Part shown: piece after piece, positions 51,337 to 59,850 of the stretch | How the letters are laid out: the number at the start of each line of letters is the position of its first letter | Position numbering within the stretch: the first letter of the stretch is position 1 | NCBI GenBank assembly: GCA_013290125.1 | Contig: JABCYQ010000011.1 | Location: 1-64,000, forward strand | Source: Vulcanimicrobiota bacterium | GTDB taxonomy: Bacteria; Vulcanimicrobiota; Vulcanimicrobiia; Eremiobacterales; Eremiobacteraceae | Direction of reading: 5' to 3' | DNA: 64,000 nucleotides | Made by a program: the position numbers and the translations under genes | Notes under the pieces: generated by a model | What the model was told of the DNA's origin: nothing | The model's input: only the letters and a program-made list of their open reading frames with translations | Database searches by the model: none

Positions 51337-52929
51337 ATGGCTCCGGTGATGCCGGTGCCGTTGCGGCAACTGCTGTCCGGAGTGAGCGGCGTCCGGATCC
51401 GCGGCAATGCCGAGATACCTATCTCCTCGATCTCCGTCGACTCCCGGCGCATCGAATCAGGTGCGCTGTTCGTCTGTTTGCAAGGCGCGCACGACGATGG
51501 ACATGCGCACGCCGCGCAAGCCGTCGCCGCCGGCGCCAGCGCCGTTCTCGCGATGTCTGATCACGCTGACATATCTGAAGGGGCCAACCAGCCTGAAGGG
51601 GCCGACGCTAGTCGGCCCGCTATCGCATTTTCTGAAGGGGCCGACGCAAGTCGGCCCGCCATCGCCGTCGCTTCGGATATCCCGCTCGCATTCGTTCCGG
51701 ACACGCTGCGCGCGCTCTCCGTTGCTGCAGCCGAATTGTATGGGCATCCATCGGACGACCTCACCGTCGTCGGCGTCACCGGCACGAACGGCAAAACCAC
51801 GACGACGCGATTTCTCGAAGCGATCATGGCTGCAGCGGGCACACCGTTCGGCCTCATCGGCACGCTCGGCGCTCGGCTCATCGGTGCGTTCGAATCGCCG
51901 TTGCCAAATACGACGCCCTTCGCACACGAACTGCAGCGATTGCTCGCCGCGTTTCGCGACGCCGGCGCGCGCGGCGCGATCATGGAAGTTTCGAGTCACG
52001 CGCTCGTGCAGCATCGCGTGGACGATGTGGATTTCGATGTCGCCGTCCTGACCAATATCACGCAAGATCATCTTGACTTTCACAAGACATTTGATGCGTA
52101 TCGTGCGGCAAAAGCGCGGCTCTTCGAGGACGTGACTCGCGGCGGCCGAAAAAGTCCTGGTGTGCGCGTCATCAACCTCGACGATCCCGAAGGCCGCCGG
52201 CTCGCGATGACGAGCGGCCGGACGCTGACCTATGCCGTGAACAATACCGATGCGGTACTGACCGCGACGGACGTCGTTATCGAGCGCGACGGCTCGACGT
52301 TTTCGGTGCCCGCCTTGCGGCCGGCGCCGTTTTCCGTTAGTCTGCCGGGTCCGTTCAACGTCGCCAATGCGCTTGCGGCGATCGCCGCCGCGTGCGCTTT
52401 GGATGTCGACGTCGAAGCCATCGCCGACGGCATCGAGGCTGTGACGGATGTGCCGGGGCGCATGTCGCGCGTAGCAGCGCGCGATCTCGGCGTGTACGTG
52501 GACTACGCTCACACACCCGACGCATTGCGCAACGTGTTGACGGCTGCACGCGCGCTCACAACAGGTAGGCTCATCTGCGTTTTCGGCTGCGGCGGCGACC
52601 GCGATGCGGCGAAGCGGCCGCTCATGGGTGCTATCGCTCGCGAATTGGCAGATCGCGTCATCGTGACCGACGACAATCCGCGCAGCGAGGATCCGTCTTT
52701 GATCCGAGAGGCGATCGTAGCCGGTATGCGCGATGGCCGCGGCGGCGAGTTCGACGTGATCGCCAATCGTGCCGCGGCGATCGACCGCGCGATCGAATCG
52801 GCCCGCGACGGCGATGCGGTGATCATCGCCGGCAAAGGCCACGAGCCGTATCAGTTGATCGGCGATCAGGTCCTGCCGTTCTCCGACGCCGCAGTCGCGC
52901 GCGAAGCGCTCGATAGGCACGGCCGGTGA
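51337..52929 (+). CDS. murE: UDP-MurNAc-L-Ala-D-Glu: meso-diaminopimelate ligase, with repeat-derived insertion
   Basis: 530 residues, ATG one codon after ftsI. The ATP site is GVTGTNGKTTTTRF (~146-160); later TNITQDHLDFH, DYAHTPDALRNVL and DNPRSEDP. DNPR is the meso-DAP specificity motif, so peptidoglycan here is DAP-type. Residues ~79-110 (ISEGANQPEGADASRPAIA...) are translated from GGGCCGAC repeats and have no counterpart in other MurE; they lie in a loop of the N-terminal UDP-binding domain. The rest of the gene looks complete and functional. Confidence 0.94.
   Translation: MAPVMPVPLRQLLSGVSGVRIRGNAEIPISSISVDSRRIESGALFVCLQGAHDDGHAHAAQAVAAGASAVLAMSDHADISEGANQPEGADASRPAIAFSEGADASRPAIAVASDIPLAFVPDTLRALSVAAAELYGHPSDDLTVVGVTGTNGKTTTTRFLEAIMAAAGTPFGLIGTLGARLIGAFESPLPNTTPFAHELQRLLAAFRDAGARGAIMEVSSHALVQHRVDDVDFDVAVLTNITQDHLDFHKTFDAYRAAKARLFEDVTRGGRKSPGVRVINLDDPEGRRLAMTSGRTLTYAVNNTDAVLTATDVVIERDGSTFSVPALRPAPFSVSLPGPFNVANALAAIAAACALDVDVEAIADGIEAVTDVPGRMSRVAARDLGVYVDYAHTPDALRNVLTAARALTTGRLICVFGCGGDRDAAKRPLMGAIARELADRVIVTDDNPRSEDPSLIREAIVAGMRDGRGGEFDVIANRAAAIDRAIESARDGDAVIIAGKGHEPYQLIGDQVLPFSDAAVAREALDRHGR
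51573..51660. repeat. GGGCCGAC repeats inside murE
   Basis: One half copy (GAAGGGGCCAACC) and two full hairpins with loops GCTA and GCAA lie in frame within murE, read as EGADASRPAIA twice. No stop or frameshift results. They are flanked on both sides by ordinary murE sequence. Confidence 0.93.
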
Positions 52930-54323
52930 GCACGCTTTCGCTCGCGGATTTCGCCAAGGCGGCGCGTTCGACGTGGCGCGGGCCCGAGACCGATCTCGGT
53001 GCGCCGTTTCGTCCAAGCACCGACTCGCGCACGATCGCGCTCGGCGAAGTCTTCGTCGCGCTGCGCGGTCCATCGTTCGACGGCAATGCGTTTGCAAAGG
53101 CGGCGCTTGCGCGCGGCTGCCGTGCACTCGTCCTCGATGATACCGCCGCCGTGCCTGATCCGAGCCCAGTTCCATACATGTTGGTTACGGACGCAAAAGC
53201 TGCATACATCGCCGGCGCCGCGGCCGCGCGGCGCGCGTCCGACGCGCAAGTCGTCGGCATCACCGGCAGCAATGGCAAGACCACGACGAAAGCCATGGCG
53301 ACACAACTGGTCGGTCTGCGTTTCCACACGCTCGCCACGCCGCAGAACGAGAACAACGAGCTCGGCGTGGCGAAGATCTGCTATCTACTTGGCGACGACG
53401 TCGATGTGGCGATCGTGGAGATGGGCGCGCGCCATCCCGGCGAAATCGCGCAATTGGTGGAGATCGCAGCTCCGGATGTCGGCGTGTTGACAAATGTCGG
53501 CGAAGCGCATCTCGAATATTTCGAAGACCGAGAAGATCTCGCGCGCACGAAATTCGCGCTATTCGCGGGCGACGCTCGCGCCGTCTGCAATGCGGGCGAC
53601 GAGTGGTCGCGCATGCTCGCCGCCGAAGAAGGCATCGATAAGGATGCGCTCTGGATCCGTCTGGCGGGCGATCACGCGGTGGCCGGTCGCACGCTGGAAG
53701 CCAGTCAGCCGAAAGATGGTCATGTCGAAGTTACGTACGGCGCACTGCACGCGTGGGTCGAGTGGCATCTCGCGGGCGAGCATCATCTTCGCGACGCGCT
53801 GCTCGCCGCGGGCGCGGCGATCATGTGCGGCGTCTCGTTCGAAGCTGCGGCAGCCGGCTTTGGCGCGCTGCATCTTCCCGAAGGACGCTTCGAATTGCAC
53901 GCGCTGCCGTCCGGCGCGACATGTGTGTACGATGCCTACAACGCGAACCCGACATCTGTTGCGCATGCGTTGCTCGCGTTCGCAGACATTCCGGCGCAGC
54001 GTCGCTTTGCCGTTCTCGGCAGCATGGCAGAACTCGGTCCGGAAGTCGAAGCGATGCATCGCGCGACCGGCGCCGCGGCAGCACGCGCTTCCTTGGACGC
54101 ACTGTACTGCGGCGGGCCATACGCGCGCGCGCTGATCGAGGGCGCGCGCAAAGCGGGCATGCCTGAGGCGTCAGTTAGGCAGTACGAGTCCAATTCGGAG
54201 ATCGCCGCTGTTCTCGCGAACACGCTTCGCTCGGGCGATGCAGTGCTGCTCAAAGGTTCGCGCGTACAACGGATGGAGGAGATACTGCAGGCGCTGCTGG
54301 CCGGCGAGAAGCGCGCGTCATGA
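52926..54323 (+). CDS. murF: UDP-MurNAc-tripeptide: D-Ala-D-Ala ligase
   Basis: 465 residues from a GTG overlapping murE by 4 bases. Mur ligase motifs: GITGSNGKTTTKAM (P-loop), NTVGEAH-like LTNVGEAHLEYF, and YDAYNANPTSVAHALLAF, the MurF-specific NANPxS segment. It adds D-Ala-D-Ala to the UDP-MurNAc tripeptide in the cytoplasm. The next gene, CofE-like, starts 4 bases before its stop. Confidence 0.94.
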   Translation: MSTLSLADFAKAARSTWRGPETDLGAPFRPSTDSRTIALGEVFVALRGPSFDGNAFAKAALARGCRALVLDDTAAVPDPSPVPYMLVTDAKAAYIAGAAAARRASDAQVVGITGSNGKTTTKAMATQLVGLRFHTLATPQNENNELGVAKICYLLGDDVDVAIVEMGARHPGEIAQLVEIAAPDVGVLTNVGEAHLEYFEDREDLARTKFALFAGDARAVCNAGDEWSRMLAAEEGIDKDALWIRLAGDHAVAGRTLEASQPKDGHVEVTYGALHAWVEWHLAGEHHLRDALLAAGAAIMCGVSFEAAAAGFGALHLPEGRFELHALPSGATCVYDAYNANPTSVAHALLAFADIPAQRRFAVLGSMAELGPEVEAMHRATGAAAARASLDALYCGGPYARALIEGARKAGMPEASVRQYESNSEIAAVLANTLRSGDAVLLKGSRVQRMEEILQALLAGEKRAS

Positions 54324-55036
54324 ATCGTCGCACGTTTGTCGTCGCGCCGCCGGGACTTCCGCCGCGCATCGTCGCCATCCCCGTGCGCACGCCGCTCGTG
54401 CGCAAGGGCGACGACCTGCCTGCGCTTATCGCGCAATGCGTTCATGGCATCGCTTCTGCAGAAGACGTCGTCTGCGTTTCAGAGACAGCCGTCGCGATCG
54501 CTCAAGGCCGATCTGTCGCCGCGGAATTCGTGCGGCCGACGCTGCTCGCGCGACTGCTCGCCGAACGCGCCGGCCCGTACGCAACCGTCAATCAACCCGA
54601 ATCCATGCAGCTGGTGATGGACAACGTTGGCGCATGGAAAGTGCTGTATGCATCCGCCGCTTCGGCCGCCGGAAAACTCGTCGGCCGTCACGGAGACTTC
54701 TATCGCATTCTCGGGTCGGCCGTCGCCGAGATCGATGGCTACACCGGCACGATGCCGCCGTATGAGCGGCACATCGTCTTTGGTCCGGAGCGGCCTGGCG
54801 AAGCGGCTGTCGCGATCGCGAACGCATGTGGTGCGCTAGTCGTCATCGTCGACGTCAACGACCTGGCGAAAGTGAATGTCCTCGGGGCAAGTGCGGGCGT
54901 GAATCTCGACGCGGTCATGGCGTGCTTGCGTGAAAATCCGCACGGCAACAGCGATCAGCAGACGCCGATCGTCGTGCTCAAGTATCGACCGCAATCCGGC
55001 TCGCCGCCGCAAAGCCCGTTTAGGGTGCGCTCCTGA
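54320..55036 (+). CDS. CofE-like (F420-0:gamma-glutamyl ligase family) protein in the dcw cluster
   Basis: 238 residues; ATG overlaps murF and its stop overlaps the mraY start. VRTPLVRKGDDLPALIAQCV, EDVVCVSETAVAIAQGRSV and the later DGYTGTMPPYERHIVFGP, then IVDVNDLAKVNVLGAS, match the PF01996 family, which adds glutamate residues to coenzyme F420 with GTP. No other F420 gene is in the window, and translational coupling with murF and mraY points to a peptidoglycan-precursor role instead. It is not an F420 assignment on this evidence; function is open. Confidence 0.78.
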   Translation: MNRRTFVVAPPGLPPRIVAIPVRTPLVRKGDDLPALIAQCVHGIASAEDVVCVSETAVAIAQGRSVAAEFVRPTLLARLLAERAGPYATVNQPESMQLVMDNVGAWKVLYASAASAAGKLVGRHGDFYRILGSAVAEIDGYTGTMPPYERHIVFGPERPGEAAVAIANACGALVVIVDVNDLAKVNVLGASAGVNLDAVMACLRENPHGNSDQQTPIVVLKYRPQSGSPPQSPFRVRS

Positions 55037-56100
55037 TGTGCAACGCGGATCAGTTCGCATCCCACTACGAATTGTGGGGCATCTACTACTCGCAGAACTC
55101 CCCGACGTTCTGGCCTTCATTCGTTTGGCTGGCCATGGTCGGATCGCTCGTCGCTCTTGCAGTGATACCGGCGTTGATAAACGCGCAGCGAGCGGCAGCG
55201 CTAGGCCAACAAGTATATGGACTTGGTCCTGCGGCGCATCTTGCAAAACAGGGTACGCCCACGATGGGCGGCGTGGCCTTCGTCGTCGCCGCAATTGCGG
55301 CATCCGCCTACATAGCCTCCGTTAACCGCGGCTATTTCGGCACTTCGACGCTCGAGGTCGTAGTCGCAACGGCGTTTATCGGGTTTGTTGACGACTACCT
55401 GAAAGTAAGACGCCGGACACCGCTGGGTCTGCGAGCGCGCACTAAAATTCTGCTCCTGACGATCATCGCCGTGTTCCTGGCAGTCAAGTTCCGCGAAAGC
55501 GGCGTTACCGATTGTGTTGGCGCCTTGTTGCAAGGCGCCAATCAGTGGTGGTTTGGGCACTCAGTTCATCTGCCGACCGCGTGGTACTTCATTCTGACTA
55601 TCGCTGCGTTCGTCGGATGTGCTAACGCCGTGAATCTCACCGACGGAGTTGACGGACTTGCAAGTTCGGTCGCGTTGCCTCCACTGATCGCGCTATCGAT
55701 CATAGACTTCAACGGGATCGGAATTGCGGTCGCCGGGGCGATCCTTGTTTTCTTCTTCTTTAATAGGCACCCGGCCAAGATATTTATGGGTGACACCGGG
55801 TCACTGATGATCGGAGCACTCCTCGCATTTCTCGCTCTCCAAACTCACCTATTGCTCTTGCTGCCTTTGCTAGGCATCGTCTTCGTCGCCGAAGCGCTCT
55901 CCGTCATTATCCAAGTAGTCTCGTTCAAACTCACGGGCAAGCGCGTTTTCAAAATGAGCCCGCTGCATCATCACTTCGAGCTTTCGGGGTGGAGTGAGCA
56001 GCAGATCACGCGGACCTTTGCGCTGGTGTCATGGCTTGCCACCGTGATATTTTGCGCCATTCTCTACTTTTCGAATATGAGGGTCGCGGGCGGCCCGTGA
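55036..56100 (+). CDS. mraY: phospho-N-acetylmuramoyl-pentapeptide transferase
   Basis: 354 residues with about ten membrane helices. KQGTPTMGG, FVDDYLKVRR, NAVNLTDGVDGLA and FMGDTGSL hold the catalytic aspartates, and PLHHHFEL is the conserved late loop. MraY transfers phospho-MurNAc-pentapeptide to undecaprenyl phosphate to form lipid I. The ATG overlaps the CofE-like stop by one base, and murD overlaps its stop. Its middle stretch looks somewhat less GC-rich than the flanking mur genes. Confidence 0.96.
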   Translation: MCNADQFASHYELWGIYYSQNSPTFWPSFVWLAMVGSLVALAVIPALINAQRAAALGQQVYGLGPAAHLAKQGTPTMGGVAFVVAAIAASAYIASVNRGYFGTSTLEVVVATAFIGFVDDYLKVRRRTPLGLRARTKILLLTIIAVFLAVKFRESGVTDCVGALLQGANQWWFGHSVHLPTAWYFILTIAAFVGCANAVNLTDGVDGLASSVALPPLIALSIIDFNGIGIAVAGAILVFFFFNRHPAKIFMGDTGSLMIGALLAFLALQTHLLLLLPLLGIVFVAEALSVIIQVVSFKLTGKRVFKMSPLHHHFELSGWSEQQITRTFALVSWLATVIFCAILYFSNMRVAGGP

Positions 56101-57503
56101 CGAACACACGTTCGAGCATGTTCGACGCAACGGATTCCGTCATCGTCATCGGAGTCGGCCGCAGCGGTTTGGCCACGGCCGAGGTCCTGCGTGCCCGCGG
56201 CGCTTCCGTGGTGGCATTCGACGACAAACCGCCGGAGAAGCTGAATAAAGAGCGCGACATCCTGGCCAAGCTGGGCGTGCCTTTGCTCGCCTCGGGCGAG
56301 CTCGCCAAGGCAATCGGCGCCGCCACTGGGGCCGTGCTTTCGCCCGGCGTGCCGCTCAACCACCCTGCCGTTCTCGCGATTTCACGAGCCGGCGTGCCGG
56401 TCTACTCGGAAATCGAAGTCGCGTACCGCCTCTGCGATGCACCGATCATCGCGGTCACCGGCAGCAAGGGCAAGTCAACCACGACCGCGCTCATCGGCCA
56501 TCTGCTCCGCGCCGACGGACGCAAAGTGCACGTGGGCGGCAACATCGGCGATCCGCTGATCAAGAAAACCGTCGCGGCGGGTCACGACGATTGGGTTGTC
56601 GCGGAAGTCTCGAGCTTCCAACTCGAATCCATCCGCGAATTCCGACCGCGCATCAGCGTGCTGCTCAATTTATCGCCCGATCATCTCGATCGCTATCCGT
56701 CCATGGAAGAATACGGCGAAGCCAAGTATCGCATTTTCGCAAATCAGGGCGACGGCGACGTCTTCGTCGGCAACATGGACGACGAGACCGGTGCGCGGCT
56801 GCGCGCCGGAGTGCGGACGATTCCGTGCAAGAGGCTCTGGTTCTCGCTCTCCGGTCAGAAGGGTGCCGACGCGTTCTACCGCGATGGCGTGTTGCACTGG
56901 CGCGGCGATGGCGTGCGGCCCGATGGCGAACTCGTAGCGGCAAACGAACTGCATTTGCGCGGCGCGCACAACGTGGAGAATGCGCTTGCGGCATCGCTTG
57001 CGGCGCTCGCCGCGGGAGCGAGCGTCAAGGCGGTCCGCGATGGCCTGCGCTCGTTTCTTCCTTTACCGCACCGGCTGCAACCGATCGCAAACGCAGACGG
57101 CATCTCCTGGATCGACGACAGCAAGGCCACAAATCCCGACGCGGTCGTGAAAGCGCTCGAAGCGTTCACGGAGCCGATCGTCCTCATTGCCGGCGGCAAA
57201 CCGAAGAACACCGAATTCGGCACGATGTGCAGCGCGATATCCAAACGCGTCAAAGCCGCCGTGCTCATCGGCGAATCGGCGCAGTTGATCGGGCGCGCGC
57301 TGCGCGGCCCGCTCGTGGCCTACGCAAAATCCATGGATGAGGCAGTGGAAGCGGCATTCGGACTCGCAAAATCCGGCGACGTCGTGCTGCTCTCACCCGG
57401 TTGCGCTTCCTTCGACATGTTCGACAGCGCCGAACAGCGCGGCGAAAAATTCGCAGCCGCCGTAAAAGCAAGAGTCGAAGGCAACGGAGTGCACGCCGGA
57501 TGA
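56097..57503 (+). CDS. murD: UDP-MurNAc-L-Ala: D-glutamate ligase
   Basis: 468 residues from a GTG at 56097, overlapping mraY by 4 bases; the longer frame to 56031 is within mraY. The N-terminal Rossmann-like domain begins VIVIGVGRSGLATAEVL. The P-loop is AVTGSKGKSTTTALI, with NLSPDHLDRY and the C-terminal WIDDSKATNPDAV and LSPGCASFDMF. It adds D-Glu to UDP-MurNAc-L-Ala. ftsW overlaps its stop. Confidence 0.95.
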   Translation: MTNTRSSMFDATDSVIVIGVGRSGLATAEVLRARGASVVAFDDKPPEKLNKERDILAKLGVPLLASGELAKAIGAATGAVLSPGVPLNHPAVLAISRAGVPVYSEIEVAYRLCDAPIIAVTGSKGKSTTTALIGHLLRADGRKVHVGGNIGDPLIKKTVAAGHDDWVVAEVSSFQLESIREFRPRISVLLNLSPDHLDRYPSMEEYGEAKYRIFANQGDGDVFVGNMDDETGARLRAGVRTIPCKRLWFSLSGQKGADAFYRDGVLHWRGDGVRPDGELVAANELHLRGAHNVENALAASLAALAAGASVKAVRDGLRSFLPLPHRLQPIANADGISWIDDSKATNPDAVVKALEAFTEPIVLIAGGKPKNTEFGTMCSAISKRVKAAVLIGESAQLIGRALRGPLVAYAKSMDEAVEAAFGLAKSGDVVLLSPGCASFDMFDSAEQRGEKFAAAVKARVEGNGVHAG

Positions 57504-58723
57504 TGCAGCGTCGGCCGGCAGATCCTCTCCTGCTCGCAGTCGTCGGCGCGCTCGTCGCGACCGGCGCAGTCATGGTCTTCTCGGCATCGTCGGTCGAAGG
57601 CATGACGGACTTCCACGACCCGGCCTACTTCCTCAAGCGCGACCTTCTCTGGCTCGCGCTCGGCGGCGCGGCCGCGTGGGTCGGGATGAAAATGGATTAC
57701 GGCAGTCTGCGCAAAGCCGCGCCATGGTTGTTCGGTATCGCCGTCGCGTTACTCGCGCTCGTGCTCGTTCCCGGCATCGGCGCCATGGAGGGCGGCGCGC
57801 AACGTTGGTTCGCGTTCAAGTCGTTCTCGTTCGAGCCGTCCGAGTTCGCAAAGCTTGCCGTCGTGATCATGCTCGCGAAGATATTCGCCGATCGCGAGGA
57901 TGGCGCGCTCTCGTTCAACCGCGCGGGTTTTCCGGCGCTGATCTGCGTTGGGATCTGCTTCGGTCTCGTGATCCGCGAGCCGGACTTCGGAACCGCATCG
58001 CTCTTCGTCATCACCGCCACCGTGATGCTCTACGTCGCCGGCGCGAAGATCACACATCTCTTGACCATGATGGCCGTCGGCATTCCCACGCTGCTGCTCT
58101 TCGTCTACTCAAGTCCATACAGACGCGACCGCTTCACCGCGTTCTTGCATCCGTGGAACGACCCGCAAGGCACGGGCTATCACATCATCCAGTCGCTGCT
58201 CGCGCTGGGATCGGGCGGCTGGCACGGGCTCGGGCTGGGCGAGAGCCGTCAGAAGTTCGGCTACTTGCCCGAACAATATACCGACTTCATCTACGCGATC
58301 ATCGGCGAAGAGCTGGGCTTCATCGGTGCGGCGATCGTGCTCGCGCTCTTCCTCGCGCTTGCGTATCGCGGTGTGCGGATCGCGATGAAGTCGGACGATC
58401 GTTTCGGTTACTATCTCGCCATCGGTATCACCGCGTCGATCGTGCTGCAAGCGCTCGTCAACATCGGCGTCGTCACCTCGACCTGGCCCGTCACCGGCGT
58501 GCCGCTGCCGTTCATCTCTTACGGCGGCACATCGCTCTTCATCAGTCTGTTCGGCGTCGGCATCATCGCCGGCGTTTCGCGCGGTCGGTCGCGGGCGGCA
58601 TTGGCCGCCGACACTCGAGCGCGAGAGGACGACGATGCGTATTTTGCTCGCGGGAGGCGGCACCGGCGGTCATCTGTACCCCGCGTTGTCACTCGCCAGA
58701 GCGCTCTCCGGCGCGCCCGCTGA
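57500..58723 (+). CDS. ftsW: lipid II polymerase / division protein FtsW
   Basis: 407 residues from the ATG at 57500 (overlapping murD by 4 bases). SEDS-family layout with about ten helices: VFSASSVEG, FEPSEFAKLAVVIMLA, REPDFGTASL, and near the C-terminus PVTGVPLPFISYGGTSLF. It polymerises septal peptidoglycan with FtsI. Its last ~28 codons overlap the start of murG by 89 bp; the tail is basic (RGRRHRRSSVPRVV). Confidence 0.94.
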   Translation: MMQRRPADPLLLAVVGALVATGAVMVFSASSVEGMTDFHDPAYFLKRDLLWLALGGAAAWVGMKMDYGSLRKAAPWLFGIAVALLALVLVPGIGAMEGGAQRWFAFKSFSFEPSEFAKLAVVIMLAKIFADREDGALSFNRAGFPALICVGICFGLVIREPDFGTASLFVITATVMLYVAGAKITHLLTMMAVGIPTLLLFVYSSPYRRDRFTAFLHPWNDPQGTGYHIIQSLLALGSGGWHGLGLGESRQKFGYLPEQYTDFIYAIIGEELGFIGAAIVLALFLALAYRGVRIAMKSDDRFGYYLAIGITASIVLQALVNIGVVTSTWPVTGVPLPFISYGGTSLFISLFGVGIIAGVSRGRSRAALAADTRAREDDDAYFARGRRHRRSSVPRVVTRQSALRRAR

Positions 58724-59831
58724 CCCCGGCCGGTGCAAACCCGGCGAGACCATACCGCAGATCGAGCTGCACCTCAACCTCGGACCGCGCGAAGGCGCGC
58801 CGTCGATCCTGCTCGTCTCAAGCCACGCCGAACTTGACGCCGGCGTGCTAGCCGAAACGCGGATCGCCACCGCGCGCGTCGCGAGCGGACCGATCTCGCG
58901 CTCTTCGCTGATCGCAGCGGCGGGCGGTCTGGCCGCAAATTCGGTCGGCGTCATGCAGGCGCTGCCGATCGTGGCGCGTTTCAAACCGGATGTCGTGGTT
59001 GCGACCGGCGGATACGCGAGCGTTCCGGTCGTCACGGCCACGGCGCTGTTGCGCACCGCCCGAAGGCTGCCCAAAGTCAAAATTGCAATCGTCGAACCCA
59101 ACGCCATGCCCGGCTTGGCGAACCGCACGCTGGCCAACATCGCGGACGAAGTCTGGGGTACGTACGTGGAAACCGGTCCGTACTTTCCCGGAAAGTTCGT
59201 GCGCATCGGCACGCCGATCCGGCCCGAGTTCTATGCGCCGCCCGCGAAGCAAGACGCTCGCCGCCGACTCGGCCTGGACCCCGATCGCCACACGCTCCTG
59301 GTCTTCGGCGGCAGTCAGGGATCGCGCCGCATCAACGTGGCCACAAGCGCAATGGCGGCTCGGCGCCGGCTCCCACCGGACTGGCAAGTGCTGCACGTGG
59401 CAGGCAAGCGCGACTTCGAATGGATGGCGGCGGAGCGCAGATCCGAGCCGAACGACAACCGCTACATCCTGTTGCCGTACTTGGACGACATGGCGCTCGG
59501 CTTTGCCGCTGCCGATGCGGTGGTCTCGCGCGCGGGCGCTTCAACGCTTGCGGAGATCGCAGTCTCGGGCATCGCCTCGATCCTCGTGCCGTACCCGCAC
59601 GCGGCCGAAGACCACCAGACCAAGAACGCGGCGGCCTTCGTCTCGCGCGGTGCTGCGCTGGTCGTCGCCGACGAACGGCTCGATTCCGACGCGCTCTATT
59701 GGGCGCTCGTCGAACTGCTCGACGACGACAAACGCGAGATCATGGCGGCGGCCGCGCGAGGTTTGTCGCAGCCGCGTGCCTTGCATCACATGGTCGAACG
59801 CATACTCACGGGAGGCATAGGCAGCCGGTGA
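58635..59831 (+). CDS. murG: UDP-GlcNAc:lipid I N-acetylglucosaminyltransferase
   Basis: 398 residues from the ATG at 58635, inside the ftsW 3' end. The N-terminal GGGTGGHLYPALSLA (residues 7-21), VVATGGYASVPVV and the C-terminal SRAGASTLAEI, LVPYPHAAEDHQTKNA are diagnostic. MurG adds GlcNAc to lipid I on the inner face of the membrane. About 20 residues near position 28-50 (after ALSGAP) look like a small insertion. murC follows after 19 bp. Confidence 0.94.
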   Translation: MRILLAGGGTGGHLYPALSLARALSGAPADPGRCKPGETIPQIELHLNLGPREGAPSILLVSSHAELDAGVLAETRIATARVASGPISRSSLIAAAGGLAANSVGVMQALPIVARFKPDVVVATGGYASVPVVTATALLRTARRLPKVKIAIVEPNAMPGLANRTLANIADEVWGTYVETGPYFPGKFVRIGTPIRPEFYAPPAKQDARRRLGLDPDRHTLLVFGGSQGSRRINVATSAMAARRRLPPDWQVLHVAGKRDFEWMAAERRSEPNDNRYILLPYLDDMALGFAAADAVVSRAGASTLAEIAVSGIASILVPYPHAAEDHQTKNAAAFVSRGAALVVADERLDSDALYWALVELLDDDKREIMAAAARGLSQPRALHHMVERILTGGIGSR

Positions 59832-59850
59832 AACAAACAAAAGTGAGCGG

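Noticed and set aside
51457-53175. 572-codon antisense frame opposite murE and murF
   Set aside because: Spans two convincing genes on the other strand; no recognisable domain.
54320-55036. Evidence for coenzyme F420 synthesis
   Set aside because: Only one family member, no other F420 gene, and a cell-wall gene context; F420 cannot be concluded.
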